This document shows, in pieces, positions 47,402-57,112 of a stretch of DNA of 64,000 nucleotides (position 1 is the stretch's first letter; every line of letters starts with the position of its first letter). Location: assembly GCF_000687475.1 (NCBI RefSeq), contig NC_057321.1:1240001-1304000 (forward strand). The letters are read 5' to 3'. Both the position numbers and the translations under genes were made by a program. A model generated the notes under the pieces. That model worked only from the letters and a program-made list of their open reading frames with translations. It was not told the origin of the DNA and did no database searches. This DNA is from Ustilaginoidea virens. Its lineage: Eukaryota > Ascomycota > Sordariomycetes > Hypocreales > Clavicipitaceae.

Positions 47402-48308
47402 TCACCAATCGCACCCTTTGCCCAGCATCTCAGCCAGCTTCTCCAGATACGTCCTGTCCAAGTCATCGAAGCCGCCCACGACCGCGCAGTCGACGTCGAT
47501 GACGGCGACGACGCTCTTGACCCCGCCGCCGCCCCTGTCGGCCAGAACAGGCACGACAATCTCGCTCCTGCTGTCGCTGTCGCAGGCAACGTGGCCAGGG
47601 AACGCGCCCACGTCGGACACCAGCTGCGTCTCCGCGGTGGACGCTGCCGCGCCGCAGACGCCTCTGCCAAACGCGATGGTCTGACACGCCACTTTGCCCT
47701 GGAAAGGGCCTAGAATGAGCCGCTCGTTTGCAGCCGACGGGTCGACGACGTAGAAGCCTGGAGGCGGGGGGGGGGGGGAAAGGGTTGGAGGGGGCGAAAT
47801 GCCTCGTGTCAGGGCTGCAGCTCTTTTCCCCCTTTGCTCGGGTGCGGTTCTCGCTGGGGCGGTTGGGTTCGGGTCTGGTCAATTCGTCTTACCTGCCCAG
47901 TTGACCGCGTTGCTGGGAGACGGCAGGGACCTGTAGGCGTGCCAGAGCAGCGACGCGGCATTGGCCAGGTTGCTTTTGCAGGACTCAATCAGCCGTTGCG
48001 CGTTGTCGCCAGCCCTTGGTAACCCCCGCCAGCACGCGACGACTTACCAAACCTTGTGCCCCGGGGTGGAAGGGGGGGTGGAATCAGCGGCGAAGAGAGA
48101 AGCAGGTTGCTTTGCCGTGCCGACTCACCCAGTTGCGCTGATCCGTCATCAACCCCTCGGCCTGTAGTAAGACTTGCTCGTATGCGTCGCTTTTGGTGAC
48201 GCCGTCGGCAAAGCGGGACGCATCAGCGTGGACCTGTGTCGCTGCCGTTAGCCGGGGAAGGGGGGGGGGGGGGGGGGGGCCAGCAAGGGCATTGGGGACT
48301 GGTACCAT
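47402..48308 (-). CDS. Free methionine-(R)-sulfoxide reductase (GAF domain)
   Basis: Five exons on the minus strand: 48308-48306 (ATG only), 48233-48129, a 5 nt microexon 48052-48048, 47972-47893 and 47757-47402. They sum to 549 nt, 182 residues, the normal length. The enzyme reduces free Met-R-O with electrons from thioredoxin. It is a single GAF domain: VHADASRF, EGLMTDQRNWVCNLANAASLLWHAYRSLPSPSNAVNWAGFYVVD, GPFQGKVACQTI, GRGVCGAAA, FPGHVACDSDSRSEIVVP, VIDVDC, ending KGCDW. Cysteines C89, C99 and C123 align with the three catalytic/resolving cysteines of the yeast enzyme. The microexon GTTTG is needed to rebuild the conserved NW-VC-NL; both flanking introns have good donors (GTGAGT, GTAAGT) and GCTGAT branch points. 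If the first 72 nt intron is retained, the frame stays open and 24 residues are added after Met1. Confidence 0.92.
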
Positions 48309-48983
48309 TGCAAAAGTACGGCGAGCCCAGCCGGCTGGGAATCCGCGCAGATGGGGGGCAGAAACGTGGCGAGCCTGCGGGTGTTGTTGATGTCTGGTGG
48401 TTTTCCTACCCGTCGTCGTCAACTGGTCCAAATGGGCAGACGGTGCCCGGCCGAGGGTTTTGGTCTGGTCAACCGAGCAGACCCACTGTAAACTGTAAGC
48501 TCACTGGCCACACAAACTTGTAGAGGGTAGGTTGTACATGGACCAGGTTCATGTTACTCGCGGCAAAAGTTGTTCCATCTCGTCTTTTTTTTTTTTTTTT
48601 TTTTTTTTTTCCGCCGCCCAGACATGCAATGCAGTGCATGTTGGCCGGGCTGGAACGAGCTATTCCTGCGTTATTTGAACCCAACGTCGATCGTTTTGCC
48701 ATGGACTTTTTCTCACCGTCATTCTACAGCAAGCCATTCATAAACACGGGAGTGGTGGAACTGCTCTCAGCCAATCAGCGTCGCTGCAAGCTGTCCAGAA
48801 CGGAGAGAAGCACCAGCCCCCCTAGCCATCATGACTACCTACAGTATGTATGTTGTGACCTAGGTTGGCCCAGGACTGGTGCAACTTTTTCCCCAACATT
48901 GATGTCTTGAAGCCCCCCCTTCTTCATGTGGACGGCAAGCCACCCGCAACCGACCGATCCCCTGCCCGAACCAAGCCGCCGAC
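48309..48983. other. Divergent promoter region
   Basis: Lies between the methionine sulfoxide reductase (-) and the LETM1-domain gene (+). A T run of 28-29 nt (48582-48610) is the main feature. No ORF of interest. Confidence 0.55.
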
Positions 48984-50163
48984 ATGAAGGCGCCAGTTCC
49001 ATGGAGGCAACGCGCAGCCTCCCATAGCATCAGCAGCATCAGCATCAGCAGCATCAGCATCAGCAGCATCAGCATCAGCAGCATCAGCCGCAGCACCTTC
49101 CTTACGCGCGCCTCATTCGCCGCCCCGGCTGCCTCCGCCGCCCGTCCTCAACGACGCCGAGCTCACGACGCACCGCCCAGCCGCCGCGGCCAGCGATTCC
49201 CAACGCCCAAGTCCCCGTTGCTCAACCCGCCGGCCTCGACGCGCCCCCCGCCGCTCGACGTGCCGGCCCGGGGCGACGCCCCCTCCACGTTCCGGTACCT
49301 GCTGCAGCTGGGCAAGGGCTACCTCCGGTTCTACAAGGACGGCCTGCGCGCCGTGCTGGCGAACCGGCGCCTGCTGCGGGACAAGCTCGCGCGGACGCCG
49401 AGCGAGGAGCGCCCGTCGGTCTTTTGGCGGCGGCCGCCCCCCCGCGTGCCGCGGACCTTCTCCCGGGCCGACTGGGTGCTCCTGTGGCGGGTGCGGCACG
49501 ACCTGCTGCGGCTGCCGCTCTTCGGGCTGATGCTCGTCGTCATTGGCGAGTTCACGGCCCTGGCGGTGGTCTACGTGGACGGCGTGGTCCCGCACACGTG
49601 CCGCGTGCCGCGGCAGCTGCGGCGGGGCCTGGAGAGGGCCGAGCAGCGGCGCCGGGCGGCGTTTGACGACCTCGAGGCCCGGCACCCGCACGGCGTGCTG
49701 AGCCCGCGCGTCGGGCCGGCCGTCGCGCGCCGCCACGTCCTGCGCAGCCTGCACCTGTCGGGCCGCCTGTGGGACCGGCTGGGGGCCGCGGCGCCGCACG
49801 CCCTGCTGTGGCGGCTCAAGGGGCGGCCGCGCATGGCCTTTCTCGACGGCGACGACCGGGGCCTGATCGAGGACGGCGGGCCGACGGGCCTGGAGCCCGA
49901 GGAGCTGCGCATCGCGTGCGCGGAGCGAGGCATCGACGTGCTGGGCCGGCGCGAGGCCGAGCTGCGCACCTGGCTGGGCGACTGGCTGCGGCTGACGGCC
50001 GCCGAGGACGCGGCCGAGAGGAGGAGGCGGGTGGCAGTGCTGCTGATGACGAGGTGAGTCCGGGAACCCCTGCGGCCCGACTGCCGTGCTGACGACGCGT
50101 TCCGCCAGACGGGAGCATTGGCCGCTGCAGCGGGACTTTGCCGTGCCAGACTGGGAGCTGTAG
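48984..50163 (+). CDS. Short LETM1-domain mitochondrial protein
   Basis: Two exons, 48984-50053 and 50109-50163 (55 nt GTGAGT..CCAG intron), give 374 residues. The N-terminus is Arg/Ser/Ala-rich and suits a mitochondrial presequence. Residues about 14-32 are a Ser-Ile repeat made by an AGCATC-based minisatellite. Then come LLQLGKGYLRFYKDGLRAVLANRRLL, SRADWVLLWRVRHDLLRLPLFGLMLVVIGEFTAL (matrix-side helix and one membrane segment) and the LETM1 ribosome-binding-like domain. The diagnostic end is GLEPEELRIACAERGIDVLGRREAELRTWLGDWLRL, followed by a short tail closing PDWEL. LETM1/Mdm38 proteins act in the inner membrane in K+/H+ exchange and ribosome contact. This one lacks the long C-terminal coiled coil and EF hand of LETM1, so its exact role is open. 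Confidence 0.88.
49024..49092 (+). repeat. AGCATC/AGCAGC coding minisatellite
   Basis: About seven imperfect 9-18 bp units inside exon 1 of the LETM1-domain gene, read as Ser-Ile-Ser-Ser-Ile. Confidence 0.9.
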
Positions 50164-50881
50164 GGGGGGGGGGGGACGACGGCAGTGCAGCGCAGCTGGG
50201 GCAATATATGTGCGGTAGAGTCGGATTCGGTTTGGGGGGGGGGTCATGTAAGCTGGCCCTCACGGCCTCGCGGCCCCACGGCTCGCATTTGATGGCCGCT
50301 TGTTTTCCATTCCTCCGGACCATTAGGCTAGGATCAGAATGACGAATCCGTGGTCAAGGCATCCTGCCGCCGCACCGAAAACGCGTGACCCCCGTGCCTG
50401 CAGAGGCACCAGGCGGTCCCTCCTCGTATCCGGGCCGCGGCCGGCCCTCTGCATTCCTCCAGTCGCCAACGCCCCCACCAGTCCAGACCAGACCCCAACT
50501 GGTACGGAGCACACAACATTGAACTAGTCTGGAAGCTACTTGAGGCTAGGCGCAAGGACCCAGCACCTGCAAACCCACGCCGCTACAGTACTGTAGCCCC
50601 CTAGCCCCCCCCCCGCCCCCCCCAGAGACAGTTGACCCGCCCCCCCGGCTGGAACCAGACGCAAACGCCCAGGCCGAGGCTCCGTCACATGCCTGCCCGT
50701 CCTCCGCCGCCCATTTAAACAACCACCACGAACCCTTTTCCATTGTCCATATCCACGTCCCTTTCCCTTTCCCTTTTCTCCTTTTTGCCCCGGCCTCCCC
50801 CCCCTTTACGGCTTCTCTTTTTTTTTTTTGGAAAACTACCCCCTCACCGACCCGCCGAACCACATCACCAACATCACCACC
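50164..50881. other. Intergenic region, 0.7 kb
   Basis: 3' flank of the LETM1-domain gene and promoter of the SCP2 gene, which lie head to tail. Pyrimidine-rich CCCTTT tracts (50755-50800) and a T run (50818-50829) directly precede the SCP2 start. G and C homopolymers occur at 50164-50175, 50235-50245 and 50602-50624. Confidence 0.6.
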
Positions 50882-51181
50882 ATGGGTTTCGCCAACGGTG
50901 CGTTTCGCTTGCCACCCTGCTGCAGGTTCCCCCCCCCATGCTAACCCAGGCCAGCCAAGTTCCCCGCGTCGACTGCGTTCGACCTCATCGACGCCGCCAT
51001 GGGCGCCTCCGACTCCGAGCGCAGGGCCGCCATCAAGCAGGCCAACGGCGTCTTCGCCTTCACCCTCAAGAACAAGGCCGGCGAGACCGAGAGCTGGCAC
51101 ATTGACCTCAAGGACGCGGGGCGCGTGGGCAACGGCACCGGCGCCAAGCCCTCCGGTATGTTTCTTTTGCAGCTCGAACCG

Positions 51182-51213
<32 letters not shown>

Positions 51214-51411
51214 GAAGGGCACGAGCTAACGTCGCCGTTGTGCATAGTCACCCTGCTGCTGTCGGATGAGGACTTTGGCAAGCTCGTCGAGGGCAAGGCC
51301 AACGCGCAGCGCCTGTTTATGTCGGGCAAGCTCAAGATCAAGGGCGACATCATGAAGGCGACCAAGCTGGACCCGATCCTGAAAAAATCCAAGGCCCAGG
51401 CTAATCTGTAA
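50882..51411 (+). CDS. SCP2-type sterol/fatty-acid carrier
   Basis: Three exons, 50882-50897, 50955-51155 and 51248-51411, give 126 residues, the full length of the stand-alone fungal SCP2 family. The protein binds sterols, fatty acids or acyl-CoAs in a hydrophobic tunnel and is usually peroxisomal or cytosolic. The sequence reads MGFANAKFPASTAFDLID (restored over intron 1), AIKQANGVFAFTLKNKAGETESWHIDLKD, KPSVTLLLSDEDFGKLVEGKANAQRLFMSGKLKIKGDIMKATKLDPILKK. The C-terminus is AQANL, a weak match to the SKL-type signal, so peroxisomal import is uncertain. Exon 1 is only 16 nt. Intron 2 (92 nt) contains a G run of about 30 nt (51183-51212) and ends GTGCATAG. Convergent with the nitronate monooxygenase gene, 248 bp between stops. 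Confidence 0.95.
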
Positions 51412-51659
51412 ACGGGGGCAAAAAAAAAAGAAGAAAAAAAAAAGAGGGAGAGGGGGTGGGCTGGAAAGAAGGGAGCAGCGGGCGAGGGGAAAAACACTAC
51501 GCTACGAGGGCTGCGCGGGCTGCGCGGGCTGAGGGAGGCGATGGTGCACTTTGTAACATGGGCGAACGGAGGGCTGTATCTGCGCGCATAGACGTAATAT
51601 ACCACGTGTCGGTGTTGCACACCCCCCCCCCTCGTGTGTGCCAGGCCGAGCGTGCCTCG

Positions 51660-53123
51660 TCACAGCTCGGTTGCGAGCATCCGGATCCTCTGCTTGGCCC
51701 CCTCGCGAACCTCCACAACAATCTCCCCCGCCGGCATCGCCTTCTTGACAAGACCGACGCCGGTGCCGCTGCCCGAGCATCGTGAGTCAACATGTCCCGT
51801 GCCGTCCTAGGCAGAAGTGCTTTTGGAGGAAGAGGTGAACGGGGAAGGGGAAACCTACGCCCACGTCTTGACGAGCTTCGCGGCCTCCTCGCTCGAGTAG
51901 TCTTCCTTCAAGCTCGTCTGCAAATCCTGGACCGTGGCGCCGTCCAGGAACCGCTCATGGATGCAGCTGACAACCGCTCGGCCGTCGTACAGCGGTCCCC
52001 ACAGCGTGAGGCTGCTGACCTGGTCGTTGAACGGCGATCTGCAGGCGCCCAAAGAGTCAGCCAAGGCTTGACTTGGCGAGCGACAGCCCCGTCCGGGCTC
52101 CAACTTACTTGAGTGTGCGGGTGCCGCCGTCGACGGTGTCGAGGACAATCTGCTTCCGAAAGTCTGGATAGCTCGACTCCACCGCGACGGCAAACTAGCA
52201 GCACAAACCAGACCAGACGTCAGCGCAACCACGCCTTCCACGCGACCCCGGGAGTAAAGCATGTACTTGCCCTCGTGCCCATGACAACGCCGTCGGCGCC
52301 TACAAACGACTCGTCGTCAGCATCTGCCGCCGCGCTCCGTCGTTCCGGTCCCGTCCGGGCGCAGGATTCGCGCGCTCACCCAAGGCCAGAGCCGCGGCAA
52401 CCCCCCTCTCGGTCGCGATCCCCCCCGCCGCCAAGACGCACACCTCGCTCGCCTCAAACTCGCCCCCCCGCTCCAGCAGCGCCCTCACCTCCGGCACGAA
52501 GCTCACCACCCCCATCCCCCGGCGGAACTGGTGCCCCCCCGCGTCGACGCCCTGGCAGACGAGCGCGTCGGCCCCGTCGCGCAGCGCCTCCACCGCGGCG
52601 CCGACGTTGCCCACCTGTACGAACACCCTCGGGGGGGCGGGGCTCAACGCCCTGAGCGAGCGGATGATGCTCGCGTGGGGCTTGACCTGGCCGTCGGGAG
52701 CGAAGAGCCACACGGCGGCGGGGCGGTGCTCAGCGAGGATCGGCAGGGCCGTCTCGTCGAATCGAGAGATGCTCTGGTGGCCGGTGATGAAGCTGACGCC
52801 GACGCGGGCGGTGCCTGACGGGGCGGTGCCCAGGAGCGCTCGGCTCTCTTGCAGGTCGGAGGCGAGGGTGGCGAGGTGCGCCGAGGACGGGGTCAGGTCG
52901 TACACGGAGGGGAGGAAGCCTGGTTGGATGCGGGGGGGAAATAGTAAATCGACGGGAAAGGAATGACGTGCCGGTGGTGAGCAGGGGGTTTGGGCGTACC
53001 TATGCCGCCGGCTTTGGTGACTTCCGCGGCTAGCTTGGGTGTCGCGGCGCCGAGCATTGGCCCGTTGCAAATCACGGGGGACTGGGTCCATGGGAACCAG
53101 GCTTGGAGCAGGCGGGACGGCAT
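51660..53123 (-). CDS. Nitronate monooxygenase (2-nitropropane dioxygenase family)
   Basis: Six exons on the minus strand: 53123-53000, 52919-52380, 52299-52271, 52194-52109, 52038-51859 and 51768-51660. They give 355 residues, typical of the family. This FMN enzyme oxidises alkyl nitronates such as propionate-3-nitronate and nitroalkanes, releasing nitrite. Landmarks are NGPMLGAATPKLAAEVTKAGGIGFLPSVYDL (restored over intron 1), VGVSFITGH, VFVQVGN, ALVCQGVDAGGHQF with the catalytic-type histidine, VCVLAAGGIATERGVAAALALGADGVVMGTRF (phosphate loop, restored over introns 2 and 3), and WAGTGVGLVKKAMPAGEIV. Intron 3 (52270-52195) uses a GC donor, AGG|GCAAGT, with a normal CTAG acceptor; no in-frame GT alternative restores GTRF. 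It lies between the convergent SCP2 gene and the tandem aldo-keto reductase gene, both probably unrelated in function. Confidence 0.93.
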
Positions 53124-53622
53124 GCCTAGTACGTCGACGCGTTGTGCTGGTTGGTCTGAAGCCTGAAGCCTGAAGCCTTTGGCCTTGGAAAGGGTTTTGT
53201 TTTGGTGCTGAGGGGAAGTGAGACATGGTGGCATGGTGGCATGGTGGCATGGTGACATGACGCTTTTGCACGGCTTCCAGCGGGGGTTGTTTGGGTTGTT
53301 TGGAAATAACCAATCAGACAAGTGCAGCCAGCCTCTCACGGGACCCTCGGCAACTTCCACGGCTTGATGTGCCGGGCGGGCGGGTTTGAACTTTGCGCCG
53401 TGAGCACTGCCATGACATGACGGGACTTTGTTTCTACATGCATTAGGTACCTACTCCTATACTTGCTGCAGGGCAGGTACCTCAGATACTACTCAACCAG
53501 TAGAGGTTCCCCTTTTTCCCTTTCATCTCCTTGAACATCCTCGGAGGGGGGGGGCGCAAGGTACTGCAGCAATTTGTATTGGCAGCGTTTTAAAACGGGA
53601 AACATACATAACCAGGCCCCCC
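53124..53622. other. Intergenic region upstream of the nitronate monooxygenase
   Basis: Contains a GGCATGGT repeat (53223-53260), GGTACCTAC motifs (53446-53485) and the 3' flank of the aldo-keto reductase gene. No gene is seen. Confidence 0.6.
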
Positions 53623-54883
53623 CTAGAACCGCATCGTGACGGCAGGAGGCTTATTGTTCAGCACTCTGTCAATCTCGTCCATAACCTCGGGCGTCAGCTG
53701 GTCCACGGCCGCGACGGCCCTGCAGTTCTCGAACACCTGCTCCACCTTGCTGGCGCCCGTGATGGCGGTGCTGACGTTGGGGTTCTTCAGCACCCAGGCC
53801 AGGGCCAGCGTGCTCAGCTTCATGTTGAGCCTGTCGGCCACGGGCTCGAGCCTGTTGACCTGCGCCACGATGCCGTCCCACGTGTCCTGGCTGGTGCGCT
53901 TCCAGTAGCCCTGGATGAAGTCGACGCTCGTCTGGGCGAAGCGCGAGTCCTCGGGGATGCCGTCCCGGTACTTGCCCGACAGGATGCCCTGGCGCAGCGG
54001 CGACCAGACCGTCAGGCCGAGCCCGGTCTCGCGGTACAGGTGGGCGAACTCGGCCTCGACCTTTTCGCGCTGCAGCATGTTGTAGGCGGGCTGCTCGGTG
54101 ACGGGGCCGACGAGGCCGAGCTTGTCGGCGTACCGCCAGGCCTGGGCGATCTCGTCGGCGCTCCAGTCCGACGTGCCCCAGTAGAAGGCCTTGCCCGTGT
54201 CGATGACGTGGTTGAAGGCGCGGACGGTTTCCTCGATGGGCGTGTGGCGGTCGGGGCGGTGGGCGAAGATGACGTCGACGTACTCGAGGTCCATGCGCCC
54301 GAGGGAGGCCTTGACGCCTTCGACAATGTGTTTGCGGGAGAGGCCGGTGTTGTTGACTGCGTTTTCTCCGTTTGCCTGGCCCCAGTAGATCTGGGGTAGG
54401 GTGAGAGGGAAAAAAAAAAACAGAAAAAAAAAAAAAACGAGAGGTCGTTGTCAGTGGACGGACGGGATCTGCTGGGAAGGAGGGGGGGGGGGGGGGGGGG
54501 GGGGGGTTCGGTGTTCTTCCCGCTCTCTCTCACCTTGGTGGAAACAACAATGTCGTTGCGCTTCCAGCCAAACTTCTTGATGGCTTCGCCCATGACAATC
54601 TCCGACTCGCCCCCCGCGTAGCCCTCCGCGCAGTCGAAGAAGTTGACGCCGCAGTCGTAGGCTGCCTTCATGCACGCAAACGTGCCCTCTGTTTTGCGGC
54701 GACATGTATCGGCCCCAGTCAGCTCCTGCAGCTTGCGCGAGACGAAACCGTCCACCCCCCCGTACCTCTGTCGACGTGGCCGCCGTACGTGAGCCATCCG
54801 CCCAGGGAGACGGAAGAGACCTGGAGGCCGGATCGGCCCAGGAATCTGTACGTCATGGGCGGCATGTCGGCCGGCTTGGACAT
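53623..54883 (-). CDS. Aldo-keto reductase, K+-channel beta subunit type
   Basis: Three exons on the minus strand, 54883-54766, 54688-54534 and 54390-53623, give 346 residues. It is a (beta/alpha)8 NADPH enzyme of the AKR6-like group: YRFLGRSGLQVSSVSLGGWLTYGG, EGTFACMKAAYDCGVNFFDCAEGYAGGESE (catalytic Asp and Tyr), DIVVSTK (Lys) joined by intron 2 to IYWGQANGENAVNNTGLSRKHIVEGVKASL, YVDVIFAHRPD (His), GTSDWSADEIAQAW, TEQPAYNMLQR, the SPLRQGILSGKY cofactor loop, and the ITGASKVEQVFEN phosphate-binding loop. All four catalytic-site positions are present. The natural substrate is unknown, and fungi have no obvious Kv partner. Intron 2 (143 nt) has a C run of about 25 nt in the sense direction (54482-54506) and T runs near its acceptor. 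The ATG of MSKPADMPPM is used. Confidence 0.93.
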
Positions 54884-55037
54884 GTTGGGCGAAACGAACT
54901 TGGGTCGCTGAGGAAGGCTGCCTTTTCTGGTGTGTCGAGGCTCGATCCTTCTTTTGCCCCGAACAGCGCAATGTATGCGAAGAGGAGGGGGGGGGAAAAG
55001 AAAGAAGAAGAGAAGAAGAAAAAGAAGAAGAAGAAAA

Positions 55038-55071
<34 letters not shown>

Positions 55072-56975
55072 CCGCTTTGTGCGCAAGAGCCGGGGGAGCT
55101 GGGGTTTCTTGGGTTCGATGTGCTCCCTCGTTCAAACCAGGCGTCAATGATTGTCTCGTCGCCAGACTTCTGCTGCGTCAACGAAGTTGGCCTGCTATTG
55201 GAGGGCGCGACGCACCCGTCCCCCCCCACCAAAACCCACGGCCAATGGGAGGAGTCGTACAGTAGCTCCTAGCCGTGGCTTTGTGCCAGCAGCAAAGGCC
55301 GAGGGTCCGGTCCCTGTCGCGTCGTTCCGAGGTCACGTTTGTCGGCGGTGAAAAATCTCCGGCCAATCAGGAGTCTGTGCCGGCTACACAAGACGCAAGA
55401 CGCAGCTGAAAAACGACGAGGGCTTGCTTGCTCGGCTCGACGCGCTTGGGAGGGAGCTGGGATGCCGTGACCCATCCCATCTGATATGTCGCCGGAAGCG
55501 AACCGTCACAGACCCTGTCCCAACCATCGGACGGCCTCCCTGCCTTGCCTTGCCTTGCCTTGCCGTCGTGCAAAGTTCCCAGGCACGCAGGTGCTTAAGA
55601 GCCATCGTCAAAGCACCCGCTCCGGCTTGTTCCCGCTTCGTGCTCGGTCGTGCTCAAGCTGTCATTCGACCATCACCGTTGGTCCGGTCGTCTCGGATCA
55701 CCACCAACATGACATGGCGGTCGCTCACCTTCACCGCAGGCCGTGCCAGGAACAAGTGCCGCACAGTGCGTGCCCTCTGTCCGCCATCCCAGACAAACAA
55801 AGACAACAAAAAACATGCATGTAGCATGTAGCCATCACAGCAGGGTCACGGTCACCGCTGCAAAGTCCCGCCGCAGCCCGCCCCCGTCTACTCCGTGCGT
55901 ACGCCGTACGCCGTACTCCGTACTCCGTACTCCGTACTCCATACAGCGAGCGTCTGGTCTGGTCTGGTCTGGTCGTTCAATGCCCAACGTCAACGGATTT
56001 GACCAGACCGGATTCCCAGCACGTACGTATGTATGTATCAACCTCAACCTGCTCAGCCATGCCGTGCCAGCAAAGCCACCCACGACGAGACCCCACCCAT
56101 CTTGCTACTTAGGTACCTGATTGGTGCGAGGTTCCCCAGCCACCACGACCGGCTGGACCAGGTCCCGTCCCTGACGTGTCTTGAAAACTGACGTCCTCTC
56201 TTCATACTCCCTACTGCGTACATACATAGCCCGCCACAGGCTGGATAATTAGCCCCGCGGCCACACGAACAGCCACATGAACCAAACTGCTCCAAGGAAC
56301 CGCCCCAGCCGCGCGCGCGTCCCTGATATCCGGGCGGTTCTGGTCTGGTCGCTCCCCGACTCGCGCGCTACTCTGTACCTACCCGTCCGCAAGCCGCCGC
56401 ATCCCTTCATCCCCATCATCGCTGCCATTGCCATGTCATTGCCTCGACAACCGCGCTTGCTGCCCGTGCTTTGCTTGCTGCCCGTGCTTTGCTTGCTGCC
56501 CGTGCTTGAATCAAGCATGCACAGAGGCCGGCCGCACTGCCGGGCACGCCCATGTAATGCCTGCCTGGCATCCCCTCACGATCCATCGTCTCCGCCGCTG
56601 TCCTCGGTGGAGACTGGACGACTAAACTTGGTCGAGGCCTCGAATCCGCAGGCCGACGACATCAGTCCCCGACATGCTGCGGAGTACTCCGCCATGATCA
56701 AACTTTCCTCTGAAAGCTAGCTAGCTGCCTAGCTGCCTAGCTGCCTGTGCACAACCAACCAAGCCTGGGGAAATAAAAGTCTGGCGGCACTCGACTAGGT
56801 ACGTAACAGCATGTGCCACGTAAAACAACTCGCAAAAACCTCCCCCCCCCCCCAACCACGTCTTGTGCAAATGCCGTCCATCGCAGGGCTATACGGATGA
56901 AATTTAAAACCTAATAATCAACGTCCTCTTGAAAATGCTACCACATTACTATATACAAAAGCAATCCTGAAACAC
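54884..56975. other. Intergenic region, 2.1 kb
   Basis: Promoter side of the aldo-keto reductase gene and the 3' flank of casein kinase I. Visible are a purine tract with (GA)n (54985-55071), tandem TACTCCGTAC copies (55905-55940), GGTCT repeats (55951-55975), three CTTGCTGCCCGTGCTTTG units (56456-56508) and GCCTAGCT repeats (56715-56750). I see no conserved ORF. Confidence 0.55.
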
Positions 56976-57070
56976 CTAGCCGCAGCAGATTGTCTTCATG
57001 AATTTCTGGAAGCCGCTGGGTTGGGGCTCCGCAGGTCTCGCACTAGGCTGGCCCGCGGCCACCATGGGGC

Positions 57071-57112
<42 letters not shown>

